A DNA stretch of 64,000 nt, taken from contig JASANG010004095.1 of the NCBI GenBank assembly GCA_030248215.1, forward strand, positions 1 to 64,000. Reading direction: 5' to 3'. This DNA comes from Enoplolaimus lenunculus (lineage: Eukaryota > Nematoda > Enoplea > Enoplida > Thoracostomopsidae). This document shows, in pieces, positions 12,101 to 26,600 of the stretch. The notes beneath the pieces were generated by a model. That model did not search any database. It was not told where the DNA came from and saw only the letters and a list, made by a program, of their open reading frames with translations. Position 1 is the stretch's first letter. Every line of letters starts with the position of its first letter. Made by a program: the position numbers and the translations under genes.

Positions 12101-15100
12101 TCCGGCTCAGCGTCGAAAAGTTAGTTGATGTCCGTTTGGCTTCTGTATCAAGCCTACACACAAATTGTTACACCGTTGAATCTACGATAATGAATCAGTT
12201 GACCGACAGCAGCTTGTCGTTCGACGTTTTGTCGCCCCGACAATTTGTCGCATGACATCTCGAGATTCCGGCAACGGTCGCTGTTGTAACGTGCCGACCC
12301 TGACAACTTGTCCGATATCTCGTCTATGCCGACATTTCGTCGGCCTGTTACATAGTCATTCCGATAGCTGGCTGATACGTGCATCACGTAAACAACAAAA
12401 ATCAATTGCGCACAGTACAAACAACTTGTAAGCAATTGCTGTACCGAACGTAAAATATTAATTAGGGATGTGCCGACACCAAAATTTTTGCCGATGCCGA
12501 TATCGATGCCGATCCTTATTTTGAAATTTTGCCGATTCCGTTTCCAACTTTAGTACACAATGCTTAATTAACAGATAGGATACTACATTATATTCATCAT
12601 TATATGAAGATTTAAACCCTAACCATCTAAACGATTACAATTTTATAAGAACAGTTCGTTTCAGTTAATTTTTTCAAACACGAACGCAAAAAACGATAAC
12701 AGTTTTCCTGACCTTACACACTGATATGCGCCCAGAAGTGAAATTGATAGCAATCCAACTGACTGTTTTATGTGCAAAAAGTATCGGCAAAGAATCGGCA
12801 GTTTTTTTGCAGTGCCGATGCCGATTCTCACGAAAAGTGCCGATTATTACCGATGCCGATGCCGATCAATCGGCACATCTCTAATTTCACGAGTGGATGA
12901 TGTCCAGTTGCAGAAGAGTGTGCAACTGATGCGGTAGTGTATGGCACAAAGTGTACCAGCACGCGTTGCATTTTTGCTCGACCACCTGATTTGGGGGGGG
13001 TGTAGTCACCACTTAATCTGCATAGTAAATATAGGAGTTAATATATAATCGGAGCGACTTTAGCTAAAATTCAAGATATTGGTTCAACGTTTTCCCCTTC
13101 CAAATAAGGGGGGATAGGTCAAAAATACAACGTGCTCTGGGTACATTGTTTTGTGTACAGAATGTACCCAGTTGCACACTCTTGTGAAAATCATCCACTC
13201 TTGCTCTTACTTATTAATCAGTATTTGTAACAAACAAAAAAAAAACGAAAACTTTCGTGGCATCAAATCTGACCCTAATAGTGGACGACAACTTGTCGGG
13301 TAGGCGAGTTGTCGCACATATTTGAAGGCGACGAGTTGTCGGTCGACCAGTTGTCGGTCGACGAGTTGTCGGTCGACGAGTTGTCGGTTGACTGTGTTGT
13401 CGGTCGACGAGTTGTCGGTCGACGTGTTGTCGGTCGACGAGTTGTCGGTCGACGAGTTGTCGGTCGACGAGTTGTCGGTTGACGAGTTGTCGGTCGACGA
13501 GTTGTCGGTCGACGAGTTGTCGGTCGACGAGTTGTCGGTCGACGAGTTAGAGGGCGACGAATTGTCATTTCGTTATATGGTTTCATGATGTGGTTAGCTT
13601 TACATCGGCCGTTGTATTACATTTAACACTTGTGCTTTCACGACCTTGCATGACTTTAAGCTGCGACTGACATTCATATTTGTCTGTGTTAATTTTTTTG
13701 CTACGTACGTCTAAAACTGAGGGGGTCACAACGCCGTTTCCATGGTGCTGTGTGTCCCTTGTTCGGTTTACCGATACACTTGTTGTGATTGAAGATTAAA
13801 ATGTACATATTGCAAGTTTGCAGCATTCCACTAAAATTACCGGCGGTGAGCGAGTTAAACCTGATGTGGTCACGGCAAGTGCCCACAATGCTCGTGCGGC
13901 TCCCGGTCAGCCAAATGTAGTCAAGTTTCAACGGCCAGCCTACAGCTATGACAGAACATCGCGATCAAATGTACCCAACGAAAACAACGACGCGTTTCGG
14001 TTCAGCTGCTCACCGTCCTATCTGAATACAAATACAAGCGACACAACCACAAAAGGCCAAACGAAAAATCATTCGACGTATACCTCGGTTGACGATGGAT
14101 CCGAACGGAACGATCGAATTGCCGGCGTTACGTTGAACGATCCTGGAATGGCTGCGCTGTCAGTTAAACGACCGAAAAGTTTGTTCGAAAATGACTCAAA
14201 GTTTGGAGCAAAGCAATATTTGAATGAACACACAACAAGGCCGCTAGCGACCGGCGCTGGGCAGCAAACAGTGCCGGCGAATCGTCGTACACCGTCGTAC
14301 CATAACATGATTGCCGAAGCGATCGATGCGACGCCAAGCAGTGATATCAACAGTGAAACGATGGAATATATTGACCGTGATACACCGAACTCACCCAGGC
14401 AGCCAAATGATGCACACGGACGCGGTGTTCAAGACGATTTTTCGACTCGTTTCGCAAACGCAGCACCGCTACGCCAGCAGGAACCAGTTCGGACCGCGTC
14501 AAGCGCTTCAAATCTGGCGCCGTCTGGCGGTATAAGTCATTTTAGACGAGAACCAGTGCCACAGATGGCACCGAATGCCGGCGGTGTCACAAGCGGTTTC
14601 ATCGACGGACGAACACGCATGTATGGTCAGCGCTATACTGCGGCCGAGAATGGCACTGATCAAGTGGACATCGAGGATCGCGGTCGTAAAGACGGTGCGC
14701 GCCGATCTGCATCGACTGACAGGATTTATCGTCCTGTTAAATCGTCCGGCAATGACGTTCGCTTGGATCATCAGTTCGGCAATCGAGGTGTGGATGCGGG
14801 TTTCGAAGCGCCGGATTTTCATCATCGTAACGCAACGACACAATATGATCAGCGTGTGGGTCGAAGTGAGAATGCAGTTGAAGCTCGCGAGCAGTCAAGA
14901 CCGTATTCAACGAATATCGACGACGATTTGGTCGATCTTACGGTGAAAACGGTGAGCAAAGCGGCGTTGTCAGGCGACATGGCTACCCAAAGTTGTGTAG
15001 ATTTGGCTTGGAAAGTGCTTGCGTACGTGGGTAATTCTCGATTCAATGATGCTTATTCTTACGACGCTTGCTGTGATTGGTGGATTTGATATTTGTGTTT

Positions 15101-18100
15101 AAATGTACGTCTATGTATAATCTTAAATGGGGGCGAAAGCGCATTTGGTTGATCGGTCCCCACCCCCCCCCATAAGTTTAATATATACGTATTTTTATAT
15201 CGGTAAGTGACGTATACTGAGTAAAACAACTGTTACTGTACAATTAATTGCTGCTGTAGCAGCTTGTTTAACGCTTTCTCACATGAATATGTTCAATTTT
15301 TTATGAGATGTAATTTCAAGGTAAGATTCGATCCACAGTCTCACGGATGGATGGGAGGCGTTTACGATGGCCACTGAGCTATACGAGCTTGACGCTTGAG
15401 CCCAACTGGCCTGTCACGTCTTGGAGAGATTTTGCGCTGCGCATATACGTTGTAATTGTTAAACACTGCTCGCGCAGTGTCTATGTTGCTTGTATATATT
15501 ATTGGTATTTAGTTGCTCATAGTATACTCTATAATTGAAAGGGTTACGATTGTTCTCTACTGAACGTCCAATCAGAATATGTGTACTGTAGTTATGCCGA
15601 TGGTAAATAACCAATAATAACGGTAACCACAAACAGGTCACTATGATTAAATATTTTTCAAACCCTATTATTGGTCTCACAGCAGGCTGTCGTGCGTGGG
15701 TAATGCGTTGTTACCGATAATCAAATCTGGTTGTTGAATGAGAAGATATAACGACGGTTTTATTACTGTATATTTTGTATTTGGGTTACGTGTTTCATGT
15801 TTTGTTGCTACTGCTTGCTTGAAATAGTGAAATCTATACATCTTGGGGCTTTGTGGGCCGGTTCGCACTGCCGGAGCAGCCACCCCTCCGTACGCCCATT
15901 AGCGACAAATCGACCCCTAACTGGACACCCACCCTAAAACTGGTTGAAACAAAAACCGCCGAAGTTTATAAAGTGCCGCTGGATTCTCGGTCGATTCGCT
16001 CGCGCAGTTTGGGGGTCGCCATCCTCGAGAGTTTGGGAGAAGAATCCCACCGCTGTCTGGTCCGTCACTATCAGTTCGCATCAACAGATTACGTGTATAT
16101 GTATATATATATAATATATATACATACGTATGACGTGAGCCAATCATTCAAATTAGATTAAAAGGACTATGATACGAGCATATCTGCAGTTTTTTGTCTT
16201 GTTCTACTCTGAGTATCGTTGTAGGTGTCGAAAACGCTTTGTGCTTGCCTGCATGCTTACTGCGTAGTGCGTACTAACGTAGTGGTGATTGTCTATTTAT
16301 TTTTTTCACAATGGTCACTATTCAGCGAAGCGAATGGACAACGATGTAGACGGCATTGACGTATGTAACATTTTAAAATATCGTCCGAGATCGTAGCTGA
16401 AAAAGACCAATTTCAGCTTAAACGTCCAACTGCGTTAGGGTTGCACTATACTTGACGTCCGGCTCGTCCGTCAACGTGCGTCAACCGTACGGCGTCGTCC
16501 GTCACCGTGCGTCAACCGTACGGCGTCGTCCGTCACCGTGCGTCAACCGTACGGCGTCGTCCGTCACCGTGCGTCAACCGTACGGTGCCGTTCGTCAACG
16601 TGCGTCAGCCGTACGGCGTCGTCCGTCACCGTGCGTCAGCCGTACGGCGTCGTCCGTCACCGTGCGTCAACCGTACGGCGTCGTCCGTCACCGTGCGTCA
16701 ACCGTACGGCGTCGTCCGTCACCGTGCGTCAACCGTACGGCGTCGTCCGTCACCGTGCGTCAACCGTACGGCGTCGTCCGTCACCGTGCGTCAACCGTAC
16801 GGCGTCGTCCGTCACCGTGCGTCAACCGTACGGCGTCGTCCGTCACCGTGCGTCAACCGTACGGCGTCGTCCGTCACCGTGCGTCAACCGTACGGCGTCG
16901 TCCGTCACCTTGCGTCAGCCGTACGGCGCCGTGCATTCACCCGTATGGCGCCGTGCGTCCGCCGTACGGTGCCGTCCGTCATCATACGTTACTGTTCATG
17001 AGGTATTTGCGTACGATGCCGCACGGTGACGGACGGCGTCGTACGGGTGACGCACAGTGACGGACGGTGACTCGCGCCGTACGGGTAATGGACGGCGCCG
17101 TACGGGTGACGGACGGCGTGGCGCACGTCAACAAAAGGTTAACGCAACGCTTCGAACGCAACCAATGATGCTTTCAATAACGTCGTTCTGGTACGTACGT
17201 TCCTGCGTCCAATGATTGACGTGTTTTAAGATGCATTCGGGAATAGTGATTTACTGGACAAAGTAGTTTTAATGTTCGCAACAACTAAAATATGCAGTTG
17301 GTCTACTGCCGACCTCTTGAAATCCTGTTGTAGCAGTTTCCCCTCATATTTATGGATGACGCCTAGGCGGAAGCCTATTTCTGAGCCTGAGCCTGACCCT
17401 GAGAGCTTGTGTGAAAGAGGGTCAAGAGAATCAAGTCTGACTGGTTAAAGCAATGGTTTGCCAGTTGTATAAGTGAATCTTGGTTAATTACAACCGCTTG
17501 TAAAGTGTTTACAAATATTGCAGCGTTTGTTTTGAACGTTTTTAAATACGGATATTGTATTTTTTGTGGATTCGCTTGGATTTGCAGTTACGGCAGCGTA
17601 AATATTAACGCTCAGTGTATTGTTGTTGTTGTTTTAGAATAACACAGACAGCGTATTGTAAATGTAATATAATTAATATATGTGGTGATAGAGTGCCGGA
17701 GCAGACACGTGTGCGGGCTCTCGCCAAACTCGAGGGTTTGAGCCGCCGCCAAACATCGCGAGTAAAGTATGCGTGAAGCTAGACGCATTTGAAAACTTCG
17801 GTGCGGGTTTTTTGTTTCAACCGGTTCGGGTAGGGGCCCTTCAAGGGTGGGGGCCCCCGAAATCGGGGTATGGGGGTAGGTGCTGCGGTCATGTGAACCG
17901 ACCCCCAAACTCGCGAGCGAAGCGAGCGAGAAGCCGGCGCATTTTAAAATTTCGGCGGGTTTTGTTTCAACCGGTTCGGGTGGGGGCCTCCAAATGGGGG
18001 TATGGGGGTGGCTGCTGCGGTCCTGTGAACCGGCCGTCGAGATCGCAGCCGAAGCGAACGAGAAGCCAGACGCATTTTAAAATCTCAGCGGTTTTTGTTT

Positions 18101-21100
18101 CAACCGTTTACAATGGGGCCCCTTTGGGCGCCCCAAATATGGGCGGTGGCTGCTCCGACCCTGTATGGTTCCATCAGTGTTGAATGAGAGAAGTGTTACT
18201 AGTTGTTTCCTAGTGTTTGTGTGTGGAAAAATTGTATAAAGCAGAAGAACTAAGAGTTTGCAGCTTTCTTTTGTTTTTTTATTCTATATTTGTACAATGG
18301 GGGTTTCGTTGTGTAGCGAAAACTTACTACATTTAAGCTGGGAATTTTATTTTATTTATTATTTAGCGTTGATTCTAAATACCGACCTGCTCTCATTCGG
18401 TTGTTCGGAGATGAAAAACCAAGATATTCGAGGAGATTACGACTTAGAAATGTACATTTTACCGCCGTATTTAATAGTGGCGGGGGGGGGGGTGGAAAAG
18501 ATTTGCGGCGGGAGGGCGGCGGTGGGGACGACCTGATATTATATATCGTATTTTAGAGCGCGGTCGCAGGAACGCGGTTTTTGAGCAATTTTCAAAAGGG
18601 GAGCGGATCTCACAGGGATTAGAGTATGTTTTTGTAGCGTTGCGTTCAGTTGCAATATGTGTTTGGATCACAGGGATTAGAGTATATATGTTTTTGTAGC
18701 GTTGCGTTCAGTTGCAATATTTGTTTGGATCACAGGGATTAGAGTATATATGTTTTTGTAGCGTTGCGTTCAGTTGCAATATGTGTTTGGATCATGTTAC
18801 ATTTAAGCGTATCCAGCGTTTTTAGCTACATCAAATAGTGATGATGGCTTACGATCACGGAAGCGAGTCTCGGTCCCGGCAAGTCTCGGTATTTGACTGA
18901 CAGGTCTTGGTGTCGGTTTGTTGAGTCTCGGTGGCTTGTACCCGAGACTCCGAAGTCGAGGAGTCAACAAATGTATCGACTGTATTGTTAAAGTAAATGA
19001 TGTTCGGATGAATAGAAAATTTCTCTGTGAAATTATGAAATTTCGTAGTTATGCAATAATTACGAACAGACATTCTGAAAAAAACAACACAAAAAAACTA
19101 CGAAAAGCAGCATAAACAAACAAATTTGGTTTGAAAGTTTTATGTTTTCGATGATGACCAAAAATTGACCGAGACCGTGAGTTTTCATGATGACCGGTGT
19201 TTGTAGTCAGGTCTTGGTTTCAGGTTCTGTCACGGTTGTGAACCAGACGGTCCATCCCCCTTGGAACCCGTAAGGTTTTAATATTAAAAATATTCGGGGG
19301 TAATGTTTGCGTTCCCTCCTGTCAACGCTGTTATTTTTTAATGAATGGTTGCGGCACCTCGTATATATATATTATATATATTATATATTATATATATTAT
19401 ATATATTTGAATGTGATGAGGTCGGTTTTGATGTGAATTGAAAATTGAACTGAAGCAAACAATCGTATCAACAGCTCATTATTGATATATGTACACAGCC
19501 GCGCGAAGTTGCTAGCGGATATCTTAGGTTAAAAATATATTTTACGGTGAATATATTAATTAACGTTGTGATGAGGCTATACTCGTATGAAAAACAATCC
19601 GAACACACGCGGTTTTCATTTAAAGGCGTCAAAGTCACACGGTTAAATTTAAGAAAACAGAACAATCAAAATTGTATAACATATAACAATGCGGTACCAA
19701 ACGGAACTTAATTTAATCGGAATCGGTTTTCCAATCGGAATCGGAACCGTTTACCGGTCAGTTATCGTTACCGGTACTAACTTGGCTCCGGTTGGGTACC
19801 GGTACCGGGTCCTGATACAAATCGTGGCGTTGGGGCAACTCAAGTATGTGCAGAGTAAATTACGTAGTACGTCGTGGGTCGGACCGGTAATCCGTACGTC
19901 GTGGGTGGGTCGGACCGGTAATCCGTAAGTCGTGGGTCGGACCGGTAATCCGTACGTCGTGGGTCGGAGCGGTAATCCGTACGTCGTGGGTCGGACCGGT
20001 AATCGGTACGTCGTGGGTTCGAGTTCCACACCGACCACCCCTGAGGCAGAATTTTCGTTAACTGCTTTATATGGTAATGCTTAATTTAGATTTATATACA
20101 ATACCTACAATATATATTCGATTGTTTACCGATGACATTTATCCAGTGCCGGTTTTAGTTGTTGTTTTTTTCTACTAAACCATTATATAAAGGTTTTATA
20201 GGGTTTTAGTACAAAATGTGTGTGTATCTATGCCACATCGCGGCAACCACAACAGTTAGAACGTATCGGTTTTTGTCGTGCCGACTGTAAAATTAGTGTC
20301 CGCTAGTGGTGATTTATTCATAAAAATAACTGTAAATGAACACCGGATATGGTGTGTCTTCCAAATGTGGTATTGTTGGATTTCTAACGCGCGGCATGGA
20401 TGTCCTATGGTGTCCTGTCCGCCGAAGGAGCGGTTGGATGATATCCTCGTTTTGGGATGTTTTACACGGAGATTTGAGGCAGCGTTTGAGTTAGTAATGC
20501 AAGAAGCCAAAATATGTGTACGTAGGAGTTGACTCGGATTTCAGCTGTATCTATTAAGACGCGAAGAGGTATTCGGTTTTGTATGGTTGTTTGGAATGTC
20601 GATTATTTGTCGCTAATCGGTTAGTATTGTTCCAGCAGTCGAAATTAGGTTAAATATAAGCTAAGTAACTTTAGGTTCAGTCGAATAACTTTTAAACCTG
20701 TTTACGTTGATGTGGCTTTTGACTGCAGAACGATAGTCGTAGGAGTTGCTTAGGCTTAGGCTTAGGCTTAGGCTTTGCATGATTTACAAATGTACAGATA
20801 ATTGCAGCGTCATCTCGCACCGTTCACATTAACTACGTCATAATGTTGTCATCCGAGTCATTTTAGCTATTCAATTCATTGTTAAGTGCAAAAAGTATCG
20901 GCAAAGAATCGACAGCGGTTATGCGGGTGGCGATGCCGTCACTGACGATAAATGAGCGATGGATCGGCACATCCGTATTTAGAATTAAGCGTTTTATTTG
21001 GGGACTGGCTGGCGGCTCTGAGTAAATTTTTTTGAACTTTTAACAAATATTGTCTTAAAAGCTTGAAAACTTAAAGCGTTCGGTGCATCAAAGATGTTGG

Positions 21101-23439
21101 TAATCGACACTAATCAGCTATTTCAACAAATCTACGGATCAATCTGTAGAACTGGGATTTTGTGATGGAATATAAGATACTCATCGATTTGCAAAAGCGT
21201 GGGAGCAAATATTCCGTTGAGGCACTAACGCATCCAGAGACGGGCGGCTAAAGGCGTACGCGCGTCCCCGACGTCAGAATATTTATAGTGATACAATGGT
21301 AATGTTCCTATCTTACAATTGTTTTGTAAAAAATACAATTTCTCCCTCAGAATGTGTTTTGTGATAAAATGGTAAGGTCCCTCCTACCTCACAATATTTC
21401 CGTTCAACAAGTTTTTTGGTGATGAAATAAAAAGGTCTCGACCTTACAAATTTTGCTTCTCGTGAACGGCTCTATATGGTACTCTGCTGCTTAGGTTAGA
21501 TTTAAATTTTGATACAAAGTTTTGGTTTTGATAATCAAGGTGTGCGGCCGCACCCTTTGCCCCCTGTCTTGTTGTACTCTTCTGTGAATGTATATATACG
21601 TGTAAATTGTAACACCTCATTAGCTATCTGGCAGTAGGGTTGTAACTCAGCAGAATATAACACAGGGTACATACCTCGGGTTTGGTTCGGGCTCTTCGGA
21701 AAACAACGGGTTCTTTTGTTTTTTTGTCTTTTGCATCATCACCTTTAGTGTGTGAACTGGTTGCGAATAAGCCAGGTTTACTGTTGATGACGAAAAATAT
21801 ACCTATTTTCCTCTGTAGGGCGGTTGTTAATTTTGGCTTGCACTGCGCATAACTGCGACGCAACTTGCGTTTGTTTGCATTTGGCTATGATTTATGCTGT
21901 TTGCTAGCGAGTTAATTGATGGTGTTATATGCGTGTTAAACATGACTACAGAACTCATGGATAAACGTTGACGGGTATTTGTGTTTGATTCTTCACAACC
22001 CCCCCCCAAGGCATATGATTCTTTGTTCCGTAGGTATGTCAAGGTATACATGATTGTTTGGCCTTAGGGCTACCTATTTTCAAAGACGCAGGGCTGAGCA
22101 ACAACAGGCATCCGCTGGAATTTTGTGTTCTAGCCGAAATTGGTGCAAAAATTCAATTCCTGTTCGTGTTCCGGCATTCAAAGATGGAGCAACCGGTATT
22201 TTACACGCGTTTTGTGCGAAATTATTCATAATCATTTAAATATTGGAAAGTTTGTTTTTGAAAAATTGATATTTTGAAATAAGTGTTTTTTGAGTGTTTC
22301 TGATATGTTTTCGTAAAACTTGATGATGAAAAATAGCTTAAAATTGGCTTAAGTCAATTTTTTGACAAGTATTCTAGAAAGTCCGACAGTAATTCGGTGA
22401 TGAAAATTATTTCAAATCCCGGACCCTATTCCGGTTCCTGTGCAAAGTAATTCAATTGAAGCCAAAAACATCAAAAACAAAAACCCACCCCGTCAGAATG
22501 CGGGAATTTACTGTGGGAACCGAACTTACAGCGTACACGCATCAGACATCTGATTCGATAGTATGGGGGTAGCGTAGCATTTCACTGGGTCGAAAGTTAC
22601 AAGACCTATCTATCAACTGGTGATAGTATAGGTGCTTCGCAACGCATACTTTTGAGAATAGTCGCCTTAGTGTAATATAGCAAACATTATAGTCTCATGG
22701 GGGTGTAACTATGATTTTGGACGGGATGTGGTTACGTGCCATTAAAACTTTCGAAGAGGGTGTTTCTTGTGTTGCAAAGTAAAACTGTTGTAAGGGGTTA
22801 ACATTTGAAACTCTTTCCCCACAACCAACGTGCACGCCCATTGTTTTAGAGGTGGTAAAGTATTGGTATAATAATGTTTATGGCAAAAAATGGAAATCAC
22901 GACAGGTCGTCGGCCCGACAACTTGTAATCTGAAATTTCATCGACTCAACAATTTGTCGTCCAACATTACGTATTCTTAAGCTTACGCGCGTACGTTTAA
23001 TATTACGCGTAAGGATTATAAGTGCTTAGATTCATTTGACAATTTACAATTCATCGTCGAGTATGCTTAAGCTTAGATTCAATATTGCGCTATAGGATTA
23101 TACGTAGATTTATTCATAGGCCTTAAGACACTGTTAGGTGACAAGTTGTCGGGCGACGAGGTGTCGTAGATACCAACAAAAAAATATGACACGTACGCCA
23201 CAGAAATTAAACCAGCTTAAATTAAAGCCGGGTAACAGGTGAACGCGACTTCGGCAGGTGTAATAGGTTTCAGCAGTGGTGTGATACAGTTATAGAGTGT
23301 ATGTTTTATCGAATCCGATTACTGCGTTAATAATATATTCAACGGCACTGGCATATGATAGGTATTTGGTCATCGCGTGGTGATACTGGAGGTTGTGGTA
23401 GTAACAGTGGTCAGTTGGGGGTTTGCCATCAACAACACC

Positions 23440-23470
<31 letters not shown>

Positions 23471-23643
23471 GCTTCATTTAGGCCCCTTGTCAGCAAATAA
23501 TGCATCAGCGAATTGTCTTCGACGATCGCCAAGTCCGCTTCGAGTTGCTTATTCAAGACAGGGGCCTGTTTCGAATAGTTCCGCTACCCCAGCTCCTACA
23601 GCTTCGGTAATGACTGCTCGGTTTAAACCGCAACAGCAGCAGC

Positions 23644-23678
<35 letters not shown>

Positions 23679-26600
23679 CGACAAAAACAACAACAACAAC
23701 AACGACAAAAACAACAACAACAACAACAACACCAACCAATGAAACGTATTTCAACGCTACGCAGTCCGTTTCAGTTGTTGAAAAGCGTCGCAGAGCGGCG
23801 ATTTAAAGGAAAAAAGGCTGGCAAAAAGGTATTTAAGTGTTGTTTTGGTGTGGCCGAAATGCAGCCAAAAGCTTAAAAGCATACAAGAGTCGTGTTTTGT
23901 TTTCAATGAACTTATTATTCGTACTAATAGCGGTTTGGAGTTGCATTTAATGTAATTGTAAGTCTAGCAACACGACACGAGTATACGTTTTGTTTACGGC
24001 TACGGGTGGTATAGCTCTTAAAATTGCTAGAGCAATTTCTGCTCTCACGCATCATCATCATAGCCAGCGAAGACGACTGTTTTGGACCGTTTGAACGAGG
24101 GATGTTAATGTTATGTGTATATGGGTTTACCTGATTCGTTGCTCTCGCGTGGTGGTGTTGTTGGCAACCGTGTATAGCTGTCAATTTGATCCCAAAGATT
24201 TGTGTGCTTGAAAATCATTAATTGTTGACGTGTCGATGATGTGTAGCAATATAGATTTTTTACGGATATTACACAATTGTAAGGGTTGCGATATAGTCGC
24301 TGTGTGTCGCTGAATGCCGGCGGGTGGTTCCGTACGATGTTTAGTAAAAATTGTACCGAATACATTTTGCCATTTAGTATTGTTTGCAACGCATAGTGGC
24401 GTCCAGAATAGCAGAGTACATCGGAACGCTTTACAATACTAAAAACTAGTCAGTGGCCTACTGTTTTCATGAATGTATAGTCCGGGTTTCAACAAGAACT
24501 AGATTTTGCCGGAACACGAACAGGAACGGAATTTAATAACAGGAACAGCATCCGGAACAGGAACAGCAACCGGAATTGGAAACAATTTTCAGCACTGTGA
24601 AATTTCTATTGGATTTTTTAGAAAGTTGCCAAAACATGGCTTAAGCGAAGAATTGTCAGGTATTTCATGGTCATTCCTGCATCTTTCAATGCAAAACCTT
24701 GAACAGGAATTGAATTTTTGCAACAATTCCGGACGGAACCGGAATTTCGGTTGAACCCTGGTATATATATGCATGCAACCCGCTACGTCATTCGCTGGTA
24801 TTTCTTTCTTGCGAGCCAATTATAGCGTCTAATTCGTGTTATGTTGTTCGTATGGCTTTGTAGTAATATGAATGGGCTCAAGTTAATGCGAGTGAAATGA
24901 GCTGATTTGTTGTATGTTGTCGAGATCAACTCGAGTCGTAAATGCGTGCAGTTTGGTGATTTGTAGGCTTTGAATTGACAATTTTGTTGTTCAATTGGGG
25001 GGGTATGTATCAGTGAAAAAACCCGGCTTGAACATCATTTGCTGGTGATATTCAAAACGAAATATTTATAACTGAATTGTGTCTTGTGTCTTGACGTTGT
25101 TTTTGAATTGGTTCATATATTTTAAACCCATGATATCAATCAGATCACTGTTAGTTTGGCCCATGTTACTTTAAGGGGTGTCCACGTTTCTGATGGGTCC
25201 ATAAAAGAGTAGGTTTAGATTCTAGATTACATTTTTTACTTAGGCTGAGGCTTAGGAACGCATTTTTGCAACGTTTAGGCTTAGGCTTAGGAACGCATTT
25301 TTGCAACGTTTAGGCTTAGGCTTAGGAATGCGCTTAATCTACTGTTACGCCCCATAAAGTAACATTGGCCGTTAGTTTTGTATTAAATAAAAGTTCTCTG
25401 AAGACAAAAGTTGACGTTTTTGCGAAACTGACGTTTATTAATTGAAATTTGAATATTTAAAAACGACGTTGTGGTAAAATAGGTTTATGCTCTAGTCAGT
25501 AATCTCTTTTACACATTATTGGGTTAATATGTTTGCTTTTATTTGGTAAGATTTGTTAAAGGTTTTACCTGGACATTATTTGGTGTTTGGCTTCAAAATT
25601 AGAGTGAATAAGCAGTTATGTAAGCAGCGTCGCGTTCATAATTTTTCAGTAGAATTTCAGTGGAAAAATTACGTTATAAACGAATTGGTGTAATTCAGCT
25701 GACAAAAAATTTAATTCGATCCGGTCAGCCGAAGCTGTTCGTTTAGAAGTGCAGGTTATCAGGGTTACCGGAACTAGTAGATTTTGTCGGAAGCGGAATC
25801 GGAATCAAATTTTTCTGTCGAAACCGGAATCGGAATCAAGTTGTAGTAATTGTATTAAAAAGTTAAAGGTGTATGACTATTAACTTTTGTTGCAGTATGC
25901 CTGTTTCTGTTACTGTTCACAGTTTCAGTAAAAATTGTTTGTATAGCTGACGAAATGCACGTAACAACTCGGAATATTTACTAAGAAAAAACCAACAGAA
26001 TAATTGCAAATGAACGAAACAAAACGAAACAAGTAAAATCTAACGTTCAACCATCTTAAAACTCATAATCGAAAAAAATCCGAATTCCAGCATCGGAATA
26101 GTAGTCAGCCGAAATCGGGATCGGAAGTAAAATTTTACCTTAATTTTAGCCGGAATCCGGAATTCCGATGGAACCCTGCAGGTGGTTATCTAAACTGTAC
26201 CGTCGTAGTCTTGTGGGCATGGGAGTAACTGTGTGGGTCGAACACATTGATTATGCAGCAGGAACAGCGGGCAGGAACCAATGGTGGTCTGGTGTAAACT
26301 TTATAACCACGGTCATCGTGACGTAAAGCATTCTTGCGGTTGAGTTCCGGTTTTGGACTGCTACTTTGGCAAACTGTCGATTGTGCCATGAAATATTTGT
26401 GGTTTTGGATTTATGTTTTTGTAGTCAGGATTTACTAAGCCCTATCGAGTGATCCCAGTGGGATTACGTGGTTGTACAACTTGGGTCTGAATTTTTTCAG
26501 TCTTTTTTTTATTTGTTTTTGTTTCTAAAAACAGTTGTATATGTGACGGGTGAATATTTAACGTCAGTCCGGTCACTGTTTTGGTAAGTACGCTTTTGAT

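Noticed and set aside
13275-13588. Long open frames on both strands encoding Arg-Pro-Thr-Thr or Ser-Val-Asp-Glu-Leu repeats
   Set aside because: Products of a 15-bp minisatellite; period divisible by three without stops explains the openness.
16452-17060. Three overlapping + strand frames of about 160-200 codons
   Set aside because: All three frames stay open over the same 31-bp array, which is the signature of a stop-free minisatellite rather than a gene.
13325-20010. Tandem arrays considered as CRISPR
   Set aside because: Units are directly adjacent without unique spacers and the genome is eukaryotic.
20278-20532. 84-codon + strand frame considered as a dlg or nested-gene exon
   Set aside because: No similarity, no suitable flanking splice sites, ordinary intronic composition.
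25221-25330. TTAGGC runs as interstitial telomere
   Set aside because: The runs are confined within MITEs with terminal inverted repeats and target duplications, so they are element interiors rather than a chromosome-fusion relic.
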